From positions 186,001-250,000 of the forward strand of contig JADNRV010000047.1 in NCBI GenBank assembly GCA_015499995.1: a stretch of DNA of 64,000 nt. Direction: 5' to 3'. Made by a program: the position numbers and the translations under genes. Shown here piece after piece: positions 48,042 to 61,800 of this stretch. How positions within the stretch are numbered: position 1 is the stretch's first letter; each line of letters begins with the position of its first letter. This DNA is from Flammula alnicola. Lineage: Eukaryota > Basidiomycota > Agaricomycetes > Agaricales > Strophariaceae. Under the pieces are notes generated by a model. It was not told the DNA's origin. It was given only the letters and a program-made list of their open reading frames with translations, and did not search any database.

Positions 48042-50439
48042 GTTCTCCCAACTTTCAAGTTCCTTCCGCTTACACAAATTCTCGGTGAAAGTTTTCAACT
48101 ATTACAAGCTATGCACAGACTCAAGGCGAGCATATGGCTGAACTTGGGTGTCAGAATTGAAAATTCCCGCGCCGCCATCAAGCCGTCTCGTCGTCTCAGT
48201 TCTACTAAGTATGTTCTGCCAGTTTGGCAACATGGCGCATTTAAATATGATGATGTCGATAGTCCAATCTCAACTCACCCCCACGTTCATTGCCAGTGAC
48301 TTGGGAGAGGAGATAATAAACAACCGACATCGAGACTCCAAAAGCACCTGCCTACGCAGCTTCATGCAGCCTCAAAGTTATTCGAATTTCCCGACGTACG
48401 GTAACAGAGCATGACCGAGCCCATAACCGTGGGAAAGTACCTCTATCACGCCTCGTGACGCGCCCTGGCTTAGTCCCGGCCCAGCTCGATTGTCAACGTC
48501 ATCCTGATCATGACTCTTCTTTCCAACTTCTTTCCTTTGACTGCGACGATCAACTCCCTCCGGTATCTCTCGAAGCTACATACTCTAGCTACTTAGAGTC
48601 GTATTGCTCACTCCACCTACTCGGCGCCCGCTCCCAAATTCTATCTACAGAACTTAAGCGTTGGGGGACCCGGATAACCACGATGATATGTATGTATCTG
48701 TGAGGCTCGACAACACTCGCCCGGGCCCAGTCCAGGTGCCCCTCAGCAATGAATGTGTTCGGCGGGTGTAGGGATCAGCGCGACGCGATGGAGGCGGTCG
48801 CTTGACTTGAGCGTCTTGGACGGGATATGTATGTACGCGTTCGATCCAGTCCGAGCGAACCCTGTGTGTGCGTGCAGGGTAGATTCTCGGACTCGGACTG
48901 AGTTCGTATCGAGCTGGTATGTACTGCAGGTGTCCTTCCCCATTGTCTCTCTTCTCCGCAAGTCAAGGGTTAATGAGCATTGTCCTTAGCTTCGCCGTCC
49001 AGCGTGATCTCTGAACCTGGTTTTATTATCCGAACCTGGAAACGCAGACGCGTGCAGTCGCGAGCTTTGCCAGTCAGGGATTCGGAAGCTTAAGACAGGG
49101 TGCATCCTCAATGACGCCGTCGTTTCGCCGCCCCCATTGTCTGCCTGCAGCTGCATCGTGACTCGATGGCGGATATTATGCTCTTGATGGGCGATCGTGA
49201 CCTCCGAGACGCGCATTGTTCGCGTTCCAGAATCGGATGCCAGGGCATAGAGTACACACAACTAGGTGCGTCTCATCGCCTGGCCATTGTTCTGTGACTC
49301 CTCTTCTCCCCCCTTCATCGTGTTTCTCCATTTTATCCCCCATAAATTTCGTCCTCGCTTCCTTTCGTTTCTCCTATTCCGAACTGGTACCATTCCCACA
49401 TATACGTTCTCATTTGCTGATATTATCTTTCTAGGCCCCCGTTCAAGAGGATTTGGTGATCGAATCCTTACTTGGAAAAAAACCTGATTCTCCCCCCCCC
49501 CTGTTGACTCAGACGTATGCCACTTCGTTCCTCGCTAGGTTGCCCCGGCATCCATCATACTTACTACGACCAAGCTGAAGATGATCTTTCGACGCAGAAA
49601 AGGAACATGCCGTTGTCTGCTTGTGTCAAATCCCGTCCTTATATGCGATTCGTGGGCGCATGCAACGCCTTCGCTCTCTATTACCGCGTCTTACAGAGTA
49701 GTAAGATGTGGTTGTGTGGGCGAAGACGTTGCATGCTTCTCGTCGCATATGAAGGAAGGGTTCGGGCTGTGCAAGAGACGTGATTTTTCAAAGCTGCGCC
49801 TTGATGTCGTTTCTCTGGGTTGGCTGGGTGTTCTTGTTGTCTGTATCTTCTTTACCTCCTCCTCGAGCTCTTCACTTTTTTTCCATCTGCACATATCGCG
49901 TCTGTGACGGTCTGTCATTTATGGTTTCTTGAATCCTTTCGCTTCCTAGTATTGCCCATGCCACTTCGTATTGCGGCGTACCAGGAATAAAGGCCCTACT
50001 CACTCGCCTTTCTTCCTGGTACACCGGCATTAATGTTGATCCGTCTTCGGAATCGCCATCGCAGCTGCAAAATTACCTGTGAGTGGGTGAAGCGCCCTTT
50101 CTGTTTCATGCATGTACTTACATCTACGCCGATGTCTCGTCGTTCACTGACAATCAACGCGTTCTCGGGATACTGAGATGGTTTGTTCTTGAAAAGCTTA
50201 GGTTGGTTTGTTGTCATTTGAACAACAAAACAATGTCGACTCTCGAGCCGGGGCTTCGCGGTGTAGCCATAACTCGAACTCTGAACCACACACGCACCTC
50301 TCGGTCGAACACACCCAGCCCGTTCGAACGAACCGAGTAGCGGCTATACGTAAGTTTTCGACAACGTTCTCGTTTCTCTCTAGCGTTTTGATGAGGGTAC
50401 TGATTGATTATTTCGTTGGCTTTAGACCTTGACGTCCGT

Positions 50440-51265
50440 AGCGACTAGTCACTACGATGACAGAGAAACGTTGTACTTTACAGGCGTTCTTGTTTTGCGC
50501 GAGCAACATTATGCTTTGTTCTCTGGTGACAACGTCCATCTCATCATCGTCGCTTTATCGAACCAGTATACAAAACCGACGTTACAGGAAGTTGCACATA
50601 GTGTGTGTCGTTGTCCGTGGTCTAAGCCTCTTAAAATGCGATGACTTTCTCTTTAGGCTGTCGTAGGCTAGTAGCCGATTTTGGCATTGATGATCACTGC
50701 AAGTCAGCTTTCCGAGTCAGAGACGCCGCTCAGCTGCGGACAGACAAACGAGCGACTTCTTCTGTGTTATTGCATGCTCCAGACCGTCTCCATCAAAGAG
50801 TCTTTGCTTCCTCCACTCTTACTAACGCTGTGCATGTTTCCGAACCCGAGCTCGCACCAGCTCACGCTTCAAAGAACAAAGCGACATCACGAGTTTTACC
50901 CAGGTCAGCCTTCTGTTCCATTGCTACGATATATAAATACTGTAGATGCCTTTTTGTAGATCTCTCAGTCCGCCATCCTTCTCGCCTTTGCTATCAAAAT
51001 TGAAAATTTCATTGTTCTCGCATAGGAATTCCTTGCCGTTTCCGGTAAATATCTTGAACGCTTCGAAGTCTGGTGACCCCTTGAGGCCCTCCGCGGACCC
51101 GTACATATGAGAAAAAAGCCTCCAAATAGTCGTGCGTAGCTGGGTCATGGGAACGACATAGGTTCGTGATCTCCTCGTCAACTCCGCGTCTCCAATACCT
51201 CCCGGCGGCCTTTAAGTTTCTATGATTAGTCTTGAGGTTCTCGTGCCTGATTGATATCTTCCTCA
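50440..51265 (-). repeat. Block S1, right-arm copy
   Basis: The reverse complement matches 12,538-13,335 and 34,213-35,000. One frame of 85 codons (51,009-51,266) reads RRGVDEEITN and GVTRLRSVQDIY, but stops and frame changes follow as in the other copies. Confidence 0.6.
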
Positions 51266-51639
51266 AGTGTGAATATGCATCTCCTCTACGCTTTCACCCC
51301 CGCTCCTATACTGTCGATCCGTTTCACCATCGTACTATTGTATCGTTCGCGCCTACGGCGAGTTTACTCAACAGCTAGATCTAAAGTCATTGACGGACGC
51401 AGTCCGACTGCCGAATCTGGTGTGTTTGGCGGTACTCTGGTCCTCAAGAAGATTTAGGTCAAGGTTTATTGATCTTATGGTGAACGATCTTGAGGTGACA
51501 ATGCCAGTGTAGGAGACCCTCTCGCGCCTCTACCTATATACTTTGCATGCCGTGAACTGTCGCGGAAACAATGTCCCTGGTATCAATTGTGTGTCCTGTC
51601 GGCTTGCACCGTCAGTATACTACGTATGCTATACCGTAG

Positions 51640-52990
51640 AGGTCGAACCCTCGAGTCAATCTATCAAGAAATTCGATACCATTCGGATCCCCTTGGGAGC
51701 TGCACAGGTCCTTGCAAGTACTAGCGAGATAGAGGGTAGAAATGCTGGGGTATGTAGGGCAAAATTTGAGTACCAATATTCAGCTAACTTCCAGCTTCAA
51801 ACTACATGGAAGTGTATCTTAGGTAGCATTCCGAATTACTCGTGCAATATAAGTGAATGTCCGGCAGACACAATCACATTCTATACCTCCCCAGCTCAGA
51901 TGTTAAAGTGCTAAAAATTTTGACGACATATCATCTCTCAAAAGATGAAACACGCGAAATTTGAGCGAAATCCACCACTATAGGATGGACCTACCAATGC
52001 CATGATACTCGAGCCAATTGGTTTTGAGATGCCGATGTCCCGATGTCCCATAATATGCGGCGACACATCATTTCTTTCCTGAAATGGCACGACGCCTTTT
52101 CGCGTCGACGTCTAGTCTCATGATCGACCAACTGTCGAGGCAGAATCAAGTCCTCTTCCTCTCCGTTCAACTCATAGCTATAACGAATTATCATTGAAGA
52201 AGAATTAAATACTGAAGAATTTATTGTTGAAATGTTCTTCACTCACAAAGAAAAGGTGTGTCGTTCGTGACTTGTCGATTACTTACCATGGTGTAAATTT
52301 TGTTCCCTAGGAACGAAATGTGGTGTCCGTATACCACATTCACGACACGGTTGGGATTCACCGTAATCCACCTCGATAGCGCTTGCCAAATTCTTATCGA
52401 TAAGAAAACTTTCCAGTTTTTGCTTTCGAAATATCATCTCTCTGGCGCACCCTTGGGATGGAAAATACCCTTCACATCCTGCGCTCGATCTCTTCGCCAT
52501 TGTAAATCCTGTTCTAGGACATTATATGAGTTCAAAGGGGCTATGCTTCAGCTATTGCGGTCTTTATATGGGAAATGTGAGTCTTTTTTATATCTATCAC
52601 GATATCGGGCCAAGGATTGAAGCGTGCATGTTCAGGATCCTGTTTATCCTCATAGAATGGTTTGCCACGTCATGAAGGTCAGATATTATATCCCTTTCAG
52701 ATTCAATCACATCCAACTGACGAAGCCGTAAATGCAAACATAGGAACTCGAAAATGGAAGATCGCCAATGCTGGACATCCTGAAGCAATTTACATGGGTT
52801 CAAGATGACCTGGAGATGGATGGTTCTTTCAACGTTGAACGCTACTTATCCCATATGGGCCATTTCGGAACTGGACGATCCTTCGGTTGGAACTTGGTGG
52901 ACAGCAGAGTCGTCGTTCCATCATACGCATGACTGCATCTTAGTGATCGCGAGGGATGGAAGCTACCCGACAACCAGATCCCTTGGCTCA
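51640..52990. repeat. Right-arm-specific segment, partly repeated at the window's right end
   Basis: The left arm passes directly from the equivalent of 51,635 to that of 52,990 (near 33,845). About 51,738-52,620 is repeated in direct orientation at 63,112-64,000. Because the MSS51-C-like coding sequence continues upstream into this segment, the left arm may have lost it rather than the right arm gained it. Confidence 0.6.
51991..52500 (-). pseudogene. Unrecognised minus-strand frames, copy 1
   Basis: Two frames are separated by an intron-like gap: AIEVDYGESQPCRECG, TPHFVPREQNLHHG, and then SYELNGEEEDLILPRQLVD and REKASCHFRKEMMC. Both are matched at 63,272-63,847, with substitutions and small indels. 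The CREC and repeated acidic-basic pattern match no family I know. Conservation between two copies could equally reflect recent duplication. Confidence 0.35.
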
Positions 52991-53899
52991 ACTTTGAAGC
53001 CAGTGGGGTGTCCTTACCTCCTCAACTGCCACCTTCCTTTGAACATAACTGGGCCAATTACTACAAGTGGCGAGGATTGCCGGCCGAATCACCTGCCTGC
53101 CTCCTCCTCCACTGGCCGTTGACAGTCTATCGATTGTTATTTATCTTGGGATTGGTGGCGACGGAGATTCCCAAAGAAAGGCATCATCTTCTCGTTCACC
53201 TTGTCGGGATTGAGATGGAGGTTGATTTCCTCCCCATGTGAGCATGCCCGGTCTTTCGTTCAAATTGTTTCTCACTAGAATACAGATTTGCCAAACTCGC
53301 TCTCCTTTTCCCCAACACTGACATCGAGCTTGTCCTTTTCGGACCCGGCGTTATTCGAATTCTTCAAGACGCCAGCCGGAAACCAGATTGCCTCGTAAAT
53401 AAGCCCACTGTTTTTGAATATACGGCTCCTGAAGTCTCTGGAGGCGGTACCGTCCGGGTGTCTTTCTCCTACGAGGGCCCCTTCTGGGGAATACCCACGC
53501 GGCCGTCGCAACGTAATTTAATCATTGCCAGATGCCCTCATTGGATGCAATGCAGGGCTCGAGGGATACACCCCCTGGTACGCTGTCATTCTGGCCTCCG
53601 AGTCCGTGGCTGGCAAAATTCCTTTCGCCATCACCGACTATCGCGAGATAAGCTTGCGCATAAACGCGCAGCTGGGGTTGAAGGAGAATTTGATTCGCGC
53701 TCTGAATGGGCTTCGGGCAGACCTTGAGCTAACCCCCAAGGAAGAACAAGCAATTCGGGACAAGCCTGACTACTCGTATAGTCATGGCTTAAATCCCTTC
53801 ATGCGGCTTGGACCTGAATATCGACAGGATGGAATCTGTGAACCCCACACGGTGAACGGCTTCGAGATGGTTGTAGCACCTGGACCGACGTGGGAGTGA
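52780..53899 (+). pseudogene. MSS51-C-like gene fragment, right arm
   Basis: Plus-strand counterpart of 32,929-33,850, with an extra upstream stretch (VERYLSHMGHFG, REGWKLPDNQIPWLNFEASG). An in-frame TGA at about 52,930 interrupts it, where CGA would be a one-step ancestor. The intron at 53,237-53,285 is conserved in both arms. After FSYEGPFWGIP the frame changes before PDALIGCNAGLEGY. It ends GLNPFMRLGPEYRQ and VAPGPTWE, then TGA. Confidence 0.6.
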
Positions 53900-56317
53900 A
53901 GCGGCCGAGTTAAGTATCTCATTCTTAAGGCAACGGGAGTCCGTACCCGCATGCACGCACGCTCTGCGTATCTACACAAATGGAGTTGCGCATGCGTGCT
54001 TCGAGGGGACAACAATTGCAAGAAGCGTAAGTCCTTGGGTATAAGTAACTCATCGCGAATTCATGATCCATGTCCCATCCACGACTCACGACAACACACG
54101 AAGGTCTTTTTGTTAAGTAGGCGGTGGGCAATGGGCATTCGTCCATCCCGAGACACTGGGCAGCACAGCCGGCAGTATACTATTCCAACTCCAATATTCC
54201 CTCGAGTCCTAAATCGATATCCTTCTCCGACTGTAAGGCTTTAAACTTCTGCTGCACTCTCCAGCCTGGCTAGGCTATGAGAGGAATCTGACAATGTCCC
54301 TTTCCGGGAGTCCTCTTGTTTTCCTCCCAGTACGAAAATGAAGCATTAAAAATAGAGTATGCAGTAGCGTGGACGGACGAGGCATGTGCATAACGTATGT
54401 GGCGGTGGCTGTGTCCCTGATTTCGGTGCTTGAAGAAGTGGAAAGAACAATCAATCAATCAATCAGTCGGAGGTCAGCGCTCAGCTGGCAGGGAAATGTG
54501 ACAGTCAGTTTTTGATCGTGAGCTGGAGGACTGGTTCGTTGCAGGTGTGAGCCTCCCTCGGCATTCGGAGTTATGTAACATTTTAACTGCAGGGCCTCGG
54601 CATTGCATAGATGTACGTAGAACTGGGCCGCCGTAATTTCGATTTTCCAACGTGTTCGCCAGCCATGACTCTTATCGTTATAACTTCTAATCTATAGTGT
54701 TATGCTCAGTCTCACGATGGCGATGATGACTCGAGTTTCGATGATAACAATGACAACGATGGCTGTGATATAGTGTCATAACACGGAGTTATGTAGAGGT
54801 CGGGATGTTGGAGAGACTGGATGCTCGTCGGTATGCAAACTGTTCACGTTCTTGACTGTGATTCAGCTGACCGAATTGTCTTTGAGCAGAAATCCAGAGT
54901 CAGGTTGACAGGGTGTAGACCAGAGCCTCAGGCAGCGCGTCGGAGCATTGCTCTTCGACACAAAATGCCCGACGGAGTATGTATGTCACGCACCCGTGGA
55001 TGCTCCGATTTTTTCCTTGAACATTCCAATGGGGCGCGCCTGGATCCTGACCCCGACTTCCACATTCGACGTTCGACGTTCGACGTCCAGTACCTACTGG
55101 TGGTCGTCTGACTGGCGGTTGATCCTTCCGCATAATGAGATGTGCAGTAACCATACAACCTCCGCTCAGAGTCATTGGCTGCTTATTGCTTATCCTGCAT
55201 ACTCGACGTCACTCTCCCGAGCTTCAAGGCGAGAAACGGGATATTGAATCCTACCTGAGCCTCGAGGACCCTCGCCAAGTCTAGTCTGGCCATGCCACCA
55301 ACTCTGCGGTACTCTACGGTGTATACGTAGCAGGGCTCTGTGGAATGGATGAATACATGTGACGGACACGGGCACTGACTGACTGAACTGGACCCCCAGT
55401 CCAGGATCACTGTCTGAGCGTGCAGGCATGCATTGCAGGGAGAAAGTGATTCAGCGGTACTGTCAAGCTGGTAAGCGTTTCTTTCACCCTCTCCTCCGCT
55501 CTGCGAAATAATGAATCTCGTTTGCAGCTTGTTCGTTTTTGAGACCCAGAAATGATTGCAGGGTATGTGCGTACCGTACCCGTTATGGACATTGTTCTGT
55601 TCCCCTCATGTTCCATTCCGCTTTCTCCTTCCACTCGCCTTGGAGATTTTCTTTTTTGTTTGGCTTTCTCCTTTCTACTTACCGCTAATGGTATTACCCC
55701 CTCTCATTCCTCATCATTCTTATGCCCGCCTTTATCTTCATCCAGACTCTTTCCCACTTTCCCACATTTACGTATGAATCTATCTTTCATTGGCTTCTGA
55801 AGGGACGTCAAAAGTCTGGCGTTTGGAGAGAAGCCGACGAGAGGGATTCGAGCGTCGTCTGGAGAGATCGATTAGTTGGCGCTCTGTCGACACCTGCGAC
55901 TGATACAGCAGCACCGCCTTCGGCAAACAACGCTCATGTACCATCTACCTATATCTCCTATACCAATGCATCTGGCGCTCCTCATATGAAGCCGCCCACC
56001 GTTCCCCCTTTCCCGATGCCGCATCTCCATTGCCTGGCAATCATCAGGACAAATTGTTCATATCATTTGAATAACACACGGTGTTTCGGCCATTCATATG
56101 ACAGTCGGTGATTTCCTGGCAAGAGATAGAATGTGTTGGACGAGCAACAAAAAAGTACATAGTCCTCCGGGGAAGCCAAGATAAAGATAACTAACTGTGA
56201 TGGCTCATCGAAGGCATCAACATAAGGTCCAACCTTACGAAACATGCTACAATCACGGGAATTGGGAGTCGTAGTACTTGTAGTGAGTGAAGGCATTGTC
56301 ACTTCTGGAATCATCGA

Positions 56318-57782
56318 CTACTTTCTTTCCTTTTCACCCGCGGGATGCTTCCACTCCATGATTAGCGCGCGAGATTCAAGCACGGCCGTAACAGGCACTC
56401 ACTTTTGGATCATAACTCGTAGGCGGGAATGAAACCTCTTCGCGAGTCACCAATATGCCTTCATTCCTTGACGACGTGCCATTGTCCGATGTGGGTTTCA
56501 TGAAGGATAGCGGGAGAGGGACTTCATGGGCTGTGCTGCTAGAGTCGACGCAGGAAATTCTCATCCGACTATTGAAGACCACCATCATCGAGTTCGAGTA
56601 TACTTTGGCAACCACGCCGACGCTCGTTTGGTAGTATGTTGTTCGACCGGGAAGGACAGTCAAGATTAAGCCGACGATGGTGATCGCAGCTGTAGGGATG
56701 GACAGAAGTCAACGATTGGTTACATTCGCGGTGATAGAGATACAAGTACCTGTTAATGTTCCTGTTTCAATTGTTAAGCGAATGATTCTTGAAACGAGAA
56801 CCTGTGTCTCTTTGATGCCAGTGTCTCCACGTCTCAACTGTAAATTCCAACATTAGTTGATGCAAAAACTCCAAGACGAAATTTCAAACGTAGTAGGTCA
56901 TAGAGATTGCAATGATGATGTCGCATGCAGCACTAGCACCTCCCGCAATCTACAAGAAAATTCAGTTCAAATCAAACAAAAAAAATTAGATATACTCACA
57001 CCAGCGGTAACAAAGGAGTTCGTCTTCAAGAAATGGCTAAACAGTACCGCCTGTTTTGTTTGTATCCCAATGGCGATTGCTGCTGCCAATTGGATGAACG
57101 CAAACTGTGATGCAACGGAAGGCGGGTCAAAGTTTAATTGATCTCGAGTGCCATCCGACGTACCAGCATTATGATTGCAGCAATATATTTGGTCTGAGCC
57201 AAAACACTAATTCGATAAGCATAGAATGATTGACCGATGAAGGCAACTAATTGGAAGCAAATTATTGTAAGCTACCATTCCTAGAACAAGGTCGGACCCT
57301 TACCCATGCCGCTCATAATAGGCACCGAGAACCATAGGATGTCAACTTGGTCAAGGACCTGTGGATTCCCGAATCCCTTCGCAAATGACCGAAACGCGCT
57401 ACTCATGAAGAGGAAGCTCTGCGTCGACTCAAGCAGAAAGGCTCCATAAACCAGTGCCTTGGTTCTGGGTCGATCATTCGGAAATGCCAAATAATACAGA
57501 TCTCAAAAGGCGGGTTCACGGACAAGAAGTTTAAAATGTTGAAGAGCACGCACAGACCTGCATCGAGAGAACGCCATACAAGCCCCAATTCAGGATATAC
57601 CCGATCAGCTATCCACCGGCAGTATTAGTGAACGTAGCTTAGCTGAAGGGTCAATATTGTATGTACCTGGGGACCAGCGCTATGTTGGATGGATAGGTCA
57701 GTGCACTATGCTGTTGCAATTACTGAGGTAGAGCCTACATTGGGCTGAGATCAGGCAGGACCGGCTGAGCATTGGAAGACAT
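56318..57782 (-). CDS. DUF6534-type membrane protein, copy 3
   Basis: From ATG 57782 the minus strand follows copy 1 with the same introns: MSSNAQPVLPDLSPIAGP, GYILNWGLYGVLSMQ, FPNDRPRTKALVYGAFLLES, ETQVLISR-type loop and AKVYSNSMMVVFNSR. I saw no internal stop in the pieces read. The tail differs: after WKHPAG an indel gives EKERK and an early TAG at 56318-56320. Roughly seven hydrophobic segments are expected. Function unknown. It is the second apparently intact member of this repeated gene, after copy 1. Confidence 0.65.
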
Positions 57783-58868
57783 GGTTCAGAAAGCTTAAGG
57801 AATAAGTGAAAAGATGAAGAAAAGCCTGGGAGATAATACTGGGTGACGAAGCGATATATAACATGCTGAGTATCAATGTGATACATACCGAGGGAAAACG
57901 TCAATACTATGGGCTAAAAGTGACAGATCTTTGAACTCCAAAATAAATGCACTGTCATTCGCAGACAGAACATTACATTTCCATTATGCTTCCCACACTG
58001 ACGGTAGACAGAACTTTACTACCGCCCTCTCTGCATTCTCATACAACAGCTCAAGTACAATACGACAGCTCAAGTACAATATGATGGCTCAAGCACATTA
58101 TTTTATTTTCGTTGGCGAGTCCGAGTTCTGTTCTCAAAATGTTTGGAGCGCCTGTTGCGGTGCCACTTGTCCCAAACTTTCCCAAACTTTTCCAAGTCTA
58201 TTTCAGCATACTGTTGGTCTATTATTGTATACGCCTTGATACTTACATACGTACAGCCTTGCGAGAGATGGTGTTATTAACAAGTCACTTCTACAGTTTC
58301 CAAGTTATGAGGGGAGTCATTGAACAGGTGTACCATATCTCGATTTTATCCTGCTGCAGAGCCTTATCAGCAATTCCACAGTTCAGAGAGAACTTCCTCA
58401 ATCAGAAAAACCTGTGGCCTTGAAATCATTGAGGTCCGTTATACAGATATATCATATATCAGAATACTTCTGATACAGATACATCAGAATACATCTGATA
58501 CAGATATATTGGAAGACTTCTGATACAGATACTGTACCATTTTAATTAGTTCGGCCGGGGCTGTGACCTGTGACCACTTGGACGAATTTGTATCTTCGGC
58601 CAAGAGGACCGTGACATGGGACAAGAGGCAAAATTCGGCCAAGGTAAAATTCGGCCAGCCGTCCGTAGACAAAAAGAGTTTAGCGCTGCAAGGCACCTCT
58701 CAAGTAGCGAGCCTCGCATCTCCTCAAACAATTTGAAATACTTAAATCCATTAGCCACAATTTATCAAAAAATGATATTGGGGAATTTAGGGAGAGAAAA
58801 TTTGGCCTTTGTACACGCAAGCTTCATCCCTCCTCAACGTTCCAACAGGCGCACGTTGTGTCTACGCC

Positions 58869-61800
58869 ATGAGACCAGTTAGATTCCCCCCTGAGATACA
58901 GCAACACTTACCCCCGAACACGTTGTCGGTCCGCGAATTCATTGCCGTGGATTTGCCTGGATGGGCGCCCGCAACCACAACTCGACTCATGCAAGCCTCG
59001 GAGATGCCGCCAACCACAGATGATATTGAGGAGATAGCATCTCTTCTTTCACTGCCCGATGATATCCTCTCAACTCTCCAACAGTCCATCCACACTGGGC
59101 TTGTCAAATCAATCCAATGCCCCCATCCCACGACAGCAGGTGGGCGGAGATACCCCTTGTGGCTCGTCTCATTCTGGGTCCACCTTTCATCCATGCGCAA
59201 ACTTCAGGAGAACTGGAAAACAGCGGTTGAGAACCTCAAAGGGCAGATAGTCCAAGATAAAGAGAGCGTACCACTTCGACAAGCATTCAATGCCCTCTTG
59301 CACATCCCATGGACTGGCCGACTGCAAGGCTTGCGTGACACTATCAACCTGCATCAGCTCTCTGTTTACTTCACAAAAGAGTGGCTTACTGATGACCATG
59401 AACTCATCATGCTCAACATCTTGAATGATGATCTTCTCGCCGCCGGAAAAGAGGATTGTTTTGTCGAGAACACCGCATTCATGTTGCTACTCGGCAATGC
59501 TTACGAAAATCGAGAGGGGTATGCGACCGAAAGATGCTATGAATGGATACGTCAACGTGGGGAGGATCTTGCTATTGGGGAGAAAAGGTACCTTGCTACT
59601 ATCGCAAACCAGGACAATGTTCACTGGGTTGCACTAATTGTCGACTTCGACACACAACGGCTTCTTTATGGTGATTCATATGGGCGCCCTATGTCGGTCG
59701 ACCTCCGTGCTGTCATAGATTGGTGGACCGATTATCATGCAGGCGTGCAATTCACAAACCACATTCTACCGATATCAAGTCAGCAAGATAACTTCTCATG
59801 TGGGATGTTAGCGTGGGACGCACTTCGACACCATCTTGCACCCGGAAAGCCTCGCTTGATGGATCCAGATCATCTATTTGACGGTCGAGCTGAAATATTT
59901 CTCCGACTCACTGAACACTACCACAAAGATAGAGTGAGTCAGGATCACATTACGAGCTGGAAGTGGCTTACAATTAATCTTTAGGATATTAGCACAGATA
60001 TACCAGCTGGCAGTGACCGAGACCCAGGAGCACCTGGAAACAATGCCCAGATTCACGGTGAACATGGAGAAGTAGCCGATAAAGTTGACGACTCACTTTT
60101 CGCTTCCGATTGCGATGGAATCAATTCATGGTTTGCGAAGCCAGTCGACTCAACGAGCTCGGATTTCCACATGTCAGAATCAGACGACACAGACTCCAAT
60201 AGAGACACCCCACCACCTGAAAGTCCTGTTGAATCGGAGAAGATATCCCTGAAACGAAGCTACAGTTATGATCAGATGAGCAGCTCCTCAACGAGCCCAG
60301 AGAAGAAACCACGAACCAAGTTAACGTCATCCATCCGAGCAGCCCTGGGAAAGGATGAGCAGCCACGAGGTCTTCTTCATTTCTTCAGAAAAGCGACCGA
60401 AGAAGAGCGAAGTGAATATCTGGCCAGGATGGACGAAGAGGTGAAAGACCGGCAGGAAGATGTGGAGTTTCATTCGAAAAAGGCAAAACATGAACAAGAG
60501 GCGAAGACAAGGGATCGGAACCGAGAGCGCAAACGTCTTCAGCGTGCGCAAATGAAGAATCTGGAAATCAAGTCAGGCCTTCGAAGTCCTGGAGGAACCA
60601 AACACCAAGTAAGACTCACATTTTCACGCCCTAGTAATTACTAATCGTTCCTTGTCAATATCAGCGTCGCGACATGGACCTCAAACACCCTCCAAAGCTT
60701 GATCAAGGCGGCACTGTTGCTGAACTAAGCCGACCTGCTCGTGCCTTGAAGAAAAAATTTAAGGATGATACAAGAAAACCGCAAGGAAGAAAGGCGTTTC
60801 ACACCGAACAAAAACCTAAATACCACAATTGGTTTACACCATTCCTCTTCCAGCAAATCGAAAGTGCCCGAATAGTGGCAGGTGGTCCAAACTGGAGTAC
60901 ACGAGCTATAGAACGAGAGCTGAAGAAGCAAAATCCAAAGGTCTTTGAGAAGTTCAGTCGTACAACTCTTGACGAGTGGATCGATCGTTCCGGCAACAAG
61001 CCAAAGTGGTCTGACAAAACACTGGCTCGTATTAAACGAGGCAATGAAGCCGGACATGCTAATGCTGGCCGAAAGGGTGTACTTGTAAGCTTGTTCATTA
61101 TAAATTATGATTCAACAACTAATTACATACCAGTCAAACCACCCAGAGGTCGTCGATACAGTGAAGCACCTTCTAACTGGTATTCGAGGGACAGGCGCAA
61201 GTGTCTCGCTCATCACTGCGTGTGGTGTCATGCTGGCAACCATTCTCAATAGTGCCCCGGTGATCCTGACAAAGAAATTTGTTGATGGTTCGACCTTTCG
61301 AGCATCCGACTCATTCATGCGACATTGGCTCCATGAAACCATGCAGTGGTCACAACGTAAAGCAACCCAGGCAGCCCAGAAAAAACCTCTAGACTGGGAG
61401 GATCAATGCGAGAAATCCTTCTTTCGAAAAGCGTACCTCATTAAAGAAGAAGACATCCCAGCCATACTATATGTGAATTCCGACCAAACACAGGTTGTCT
61501 ATGCCCCTGGAGACAAGATGACATGGGCAGAGACGGGATCCAAGCAGGTACCCCTTCTTGGAGGAGAAGAGAAGCGCGCTTTTACCGTTCTCGTGTCCGT
61601 CGCGTCTAACGGGACCGTTCTGCCAATGCAAGCTATTTACTCTGGCAAAACAAATCGCTCTCGGCCCTCGCCAACAGCTCCAAACTATGAAGATCTCATC
61701 AATGAAGGGTTTTTGCTTCAGGAATCGGGAACAGGAACGTACTGGTCGAACATTGAGACTATGAAAGACTTCGTAAACAACATTCTTGCACCCTACTTCG

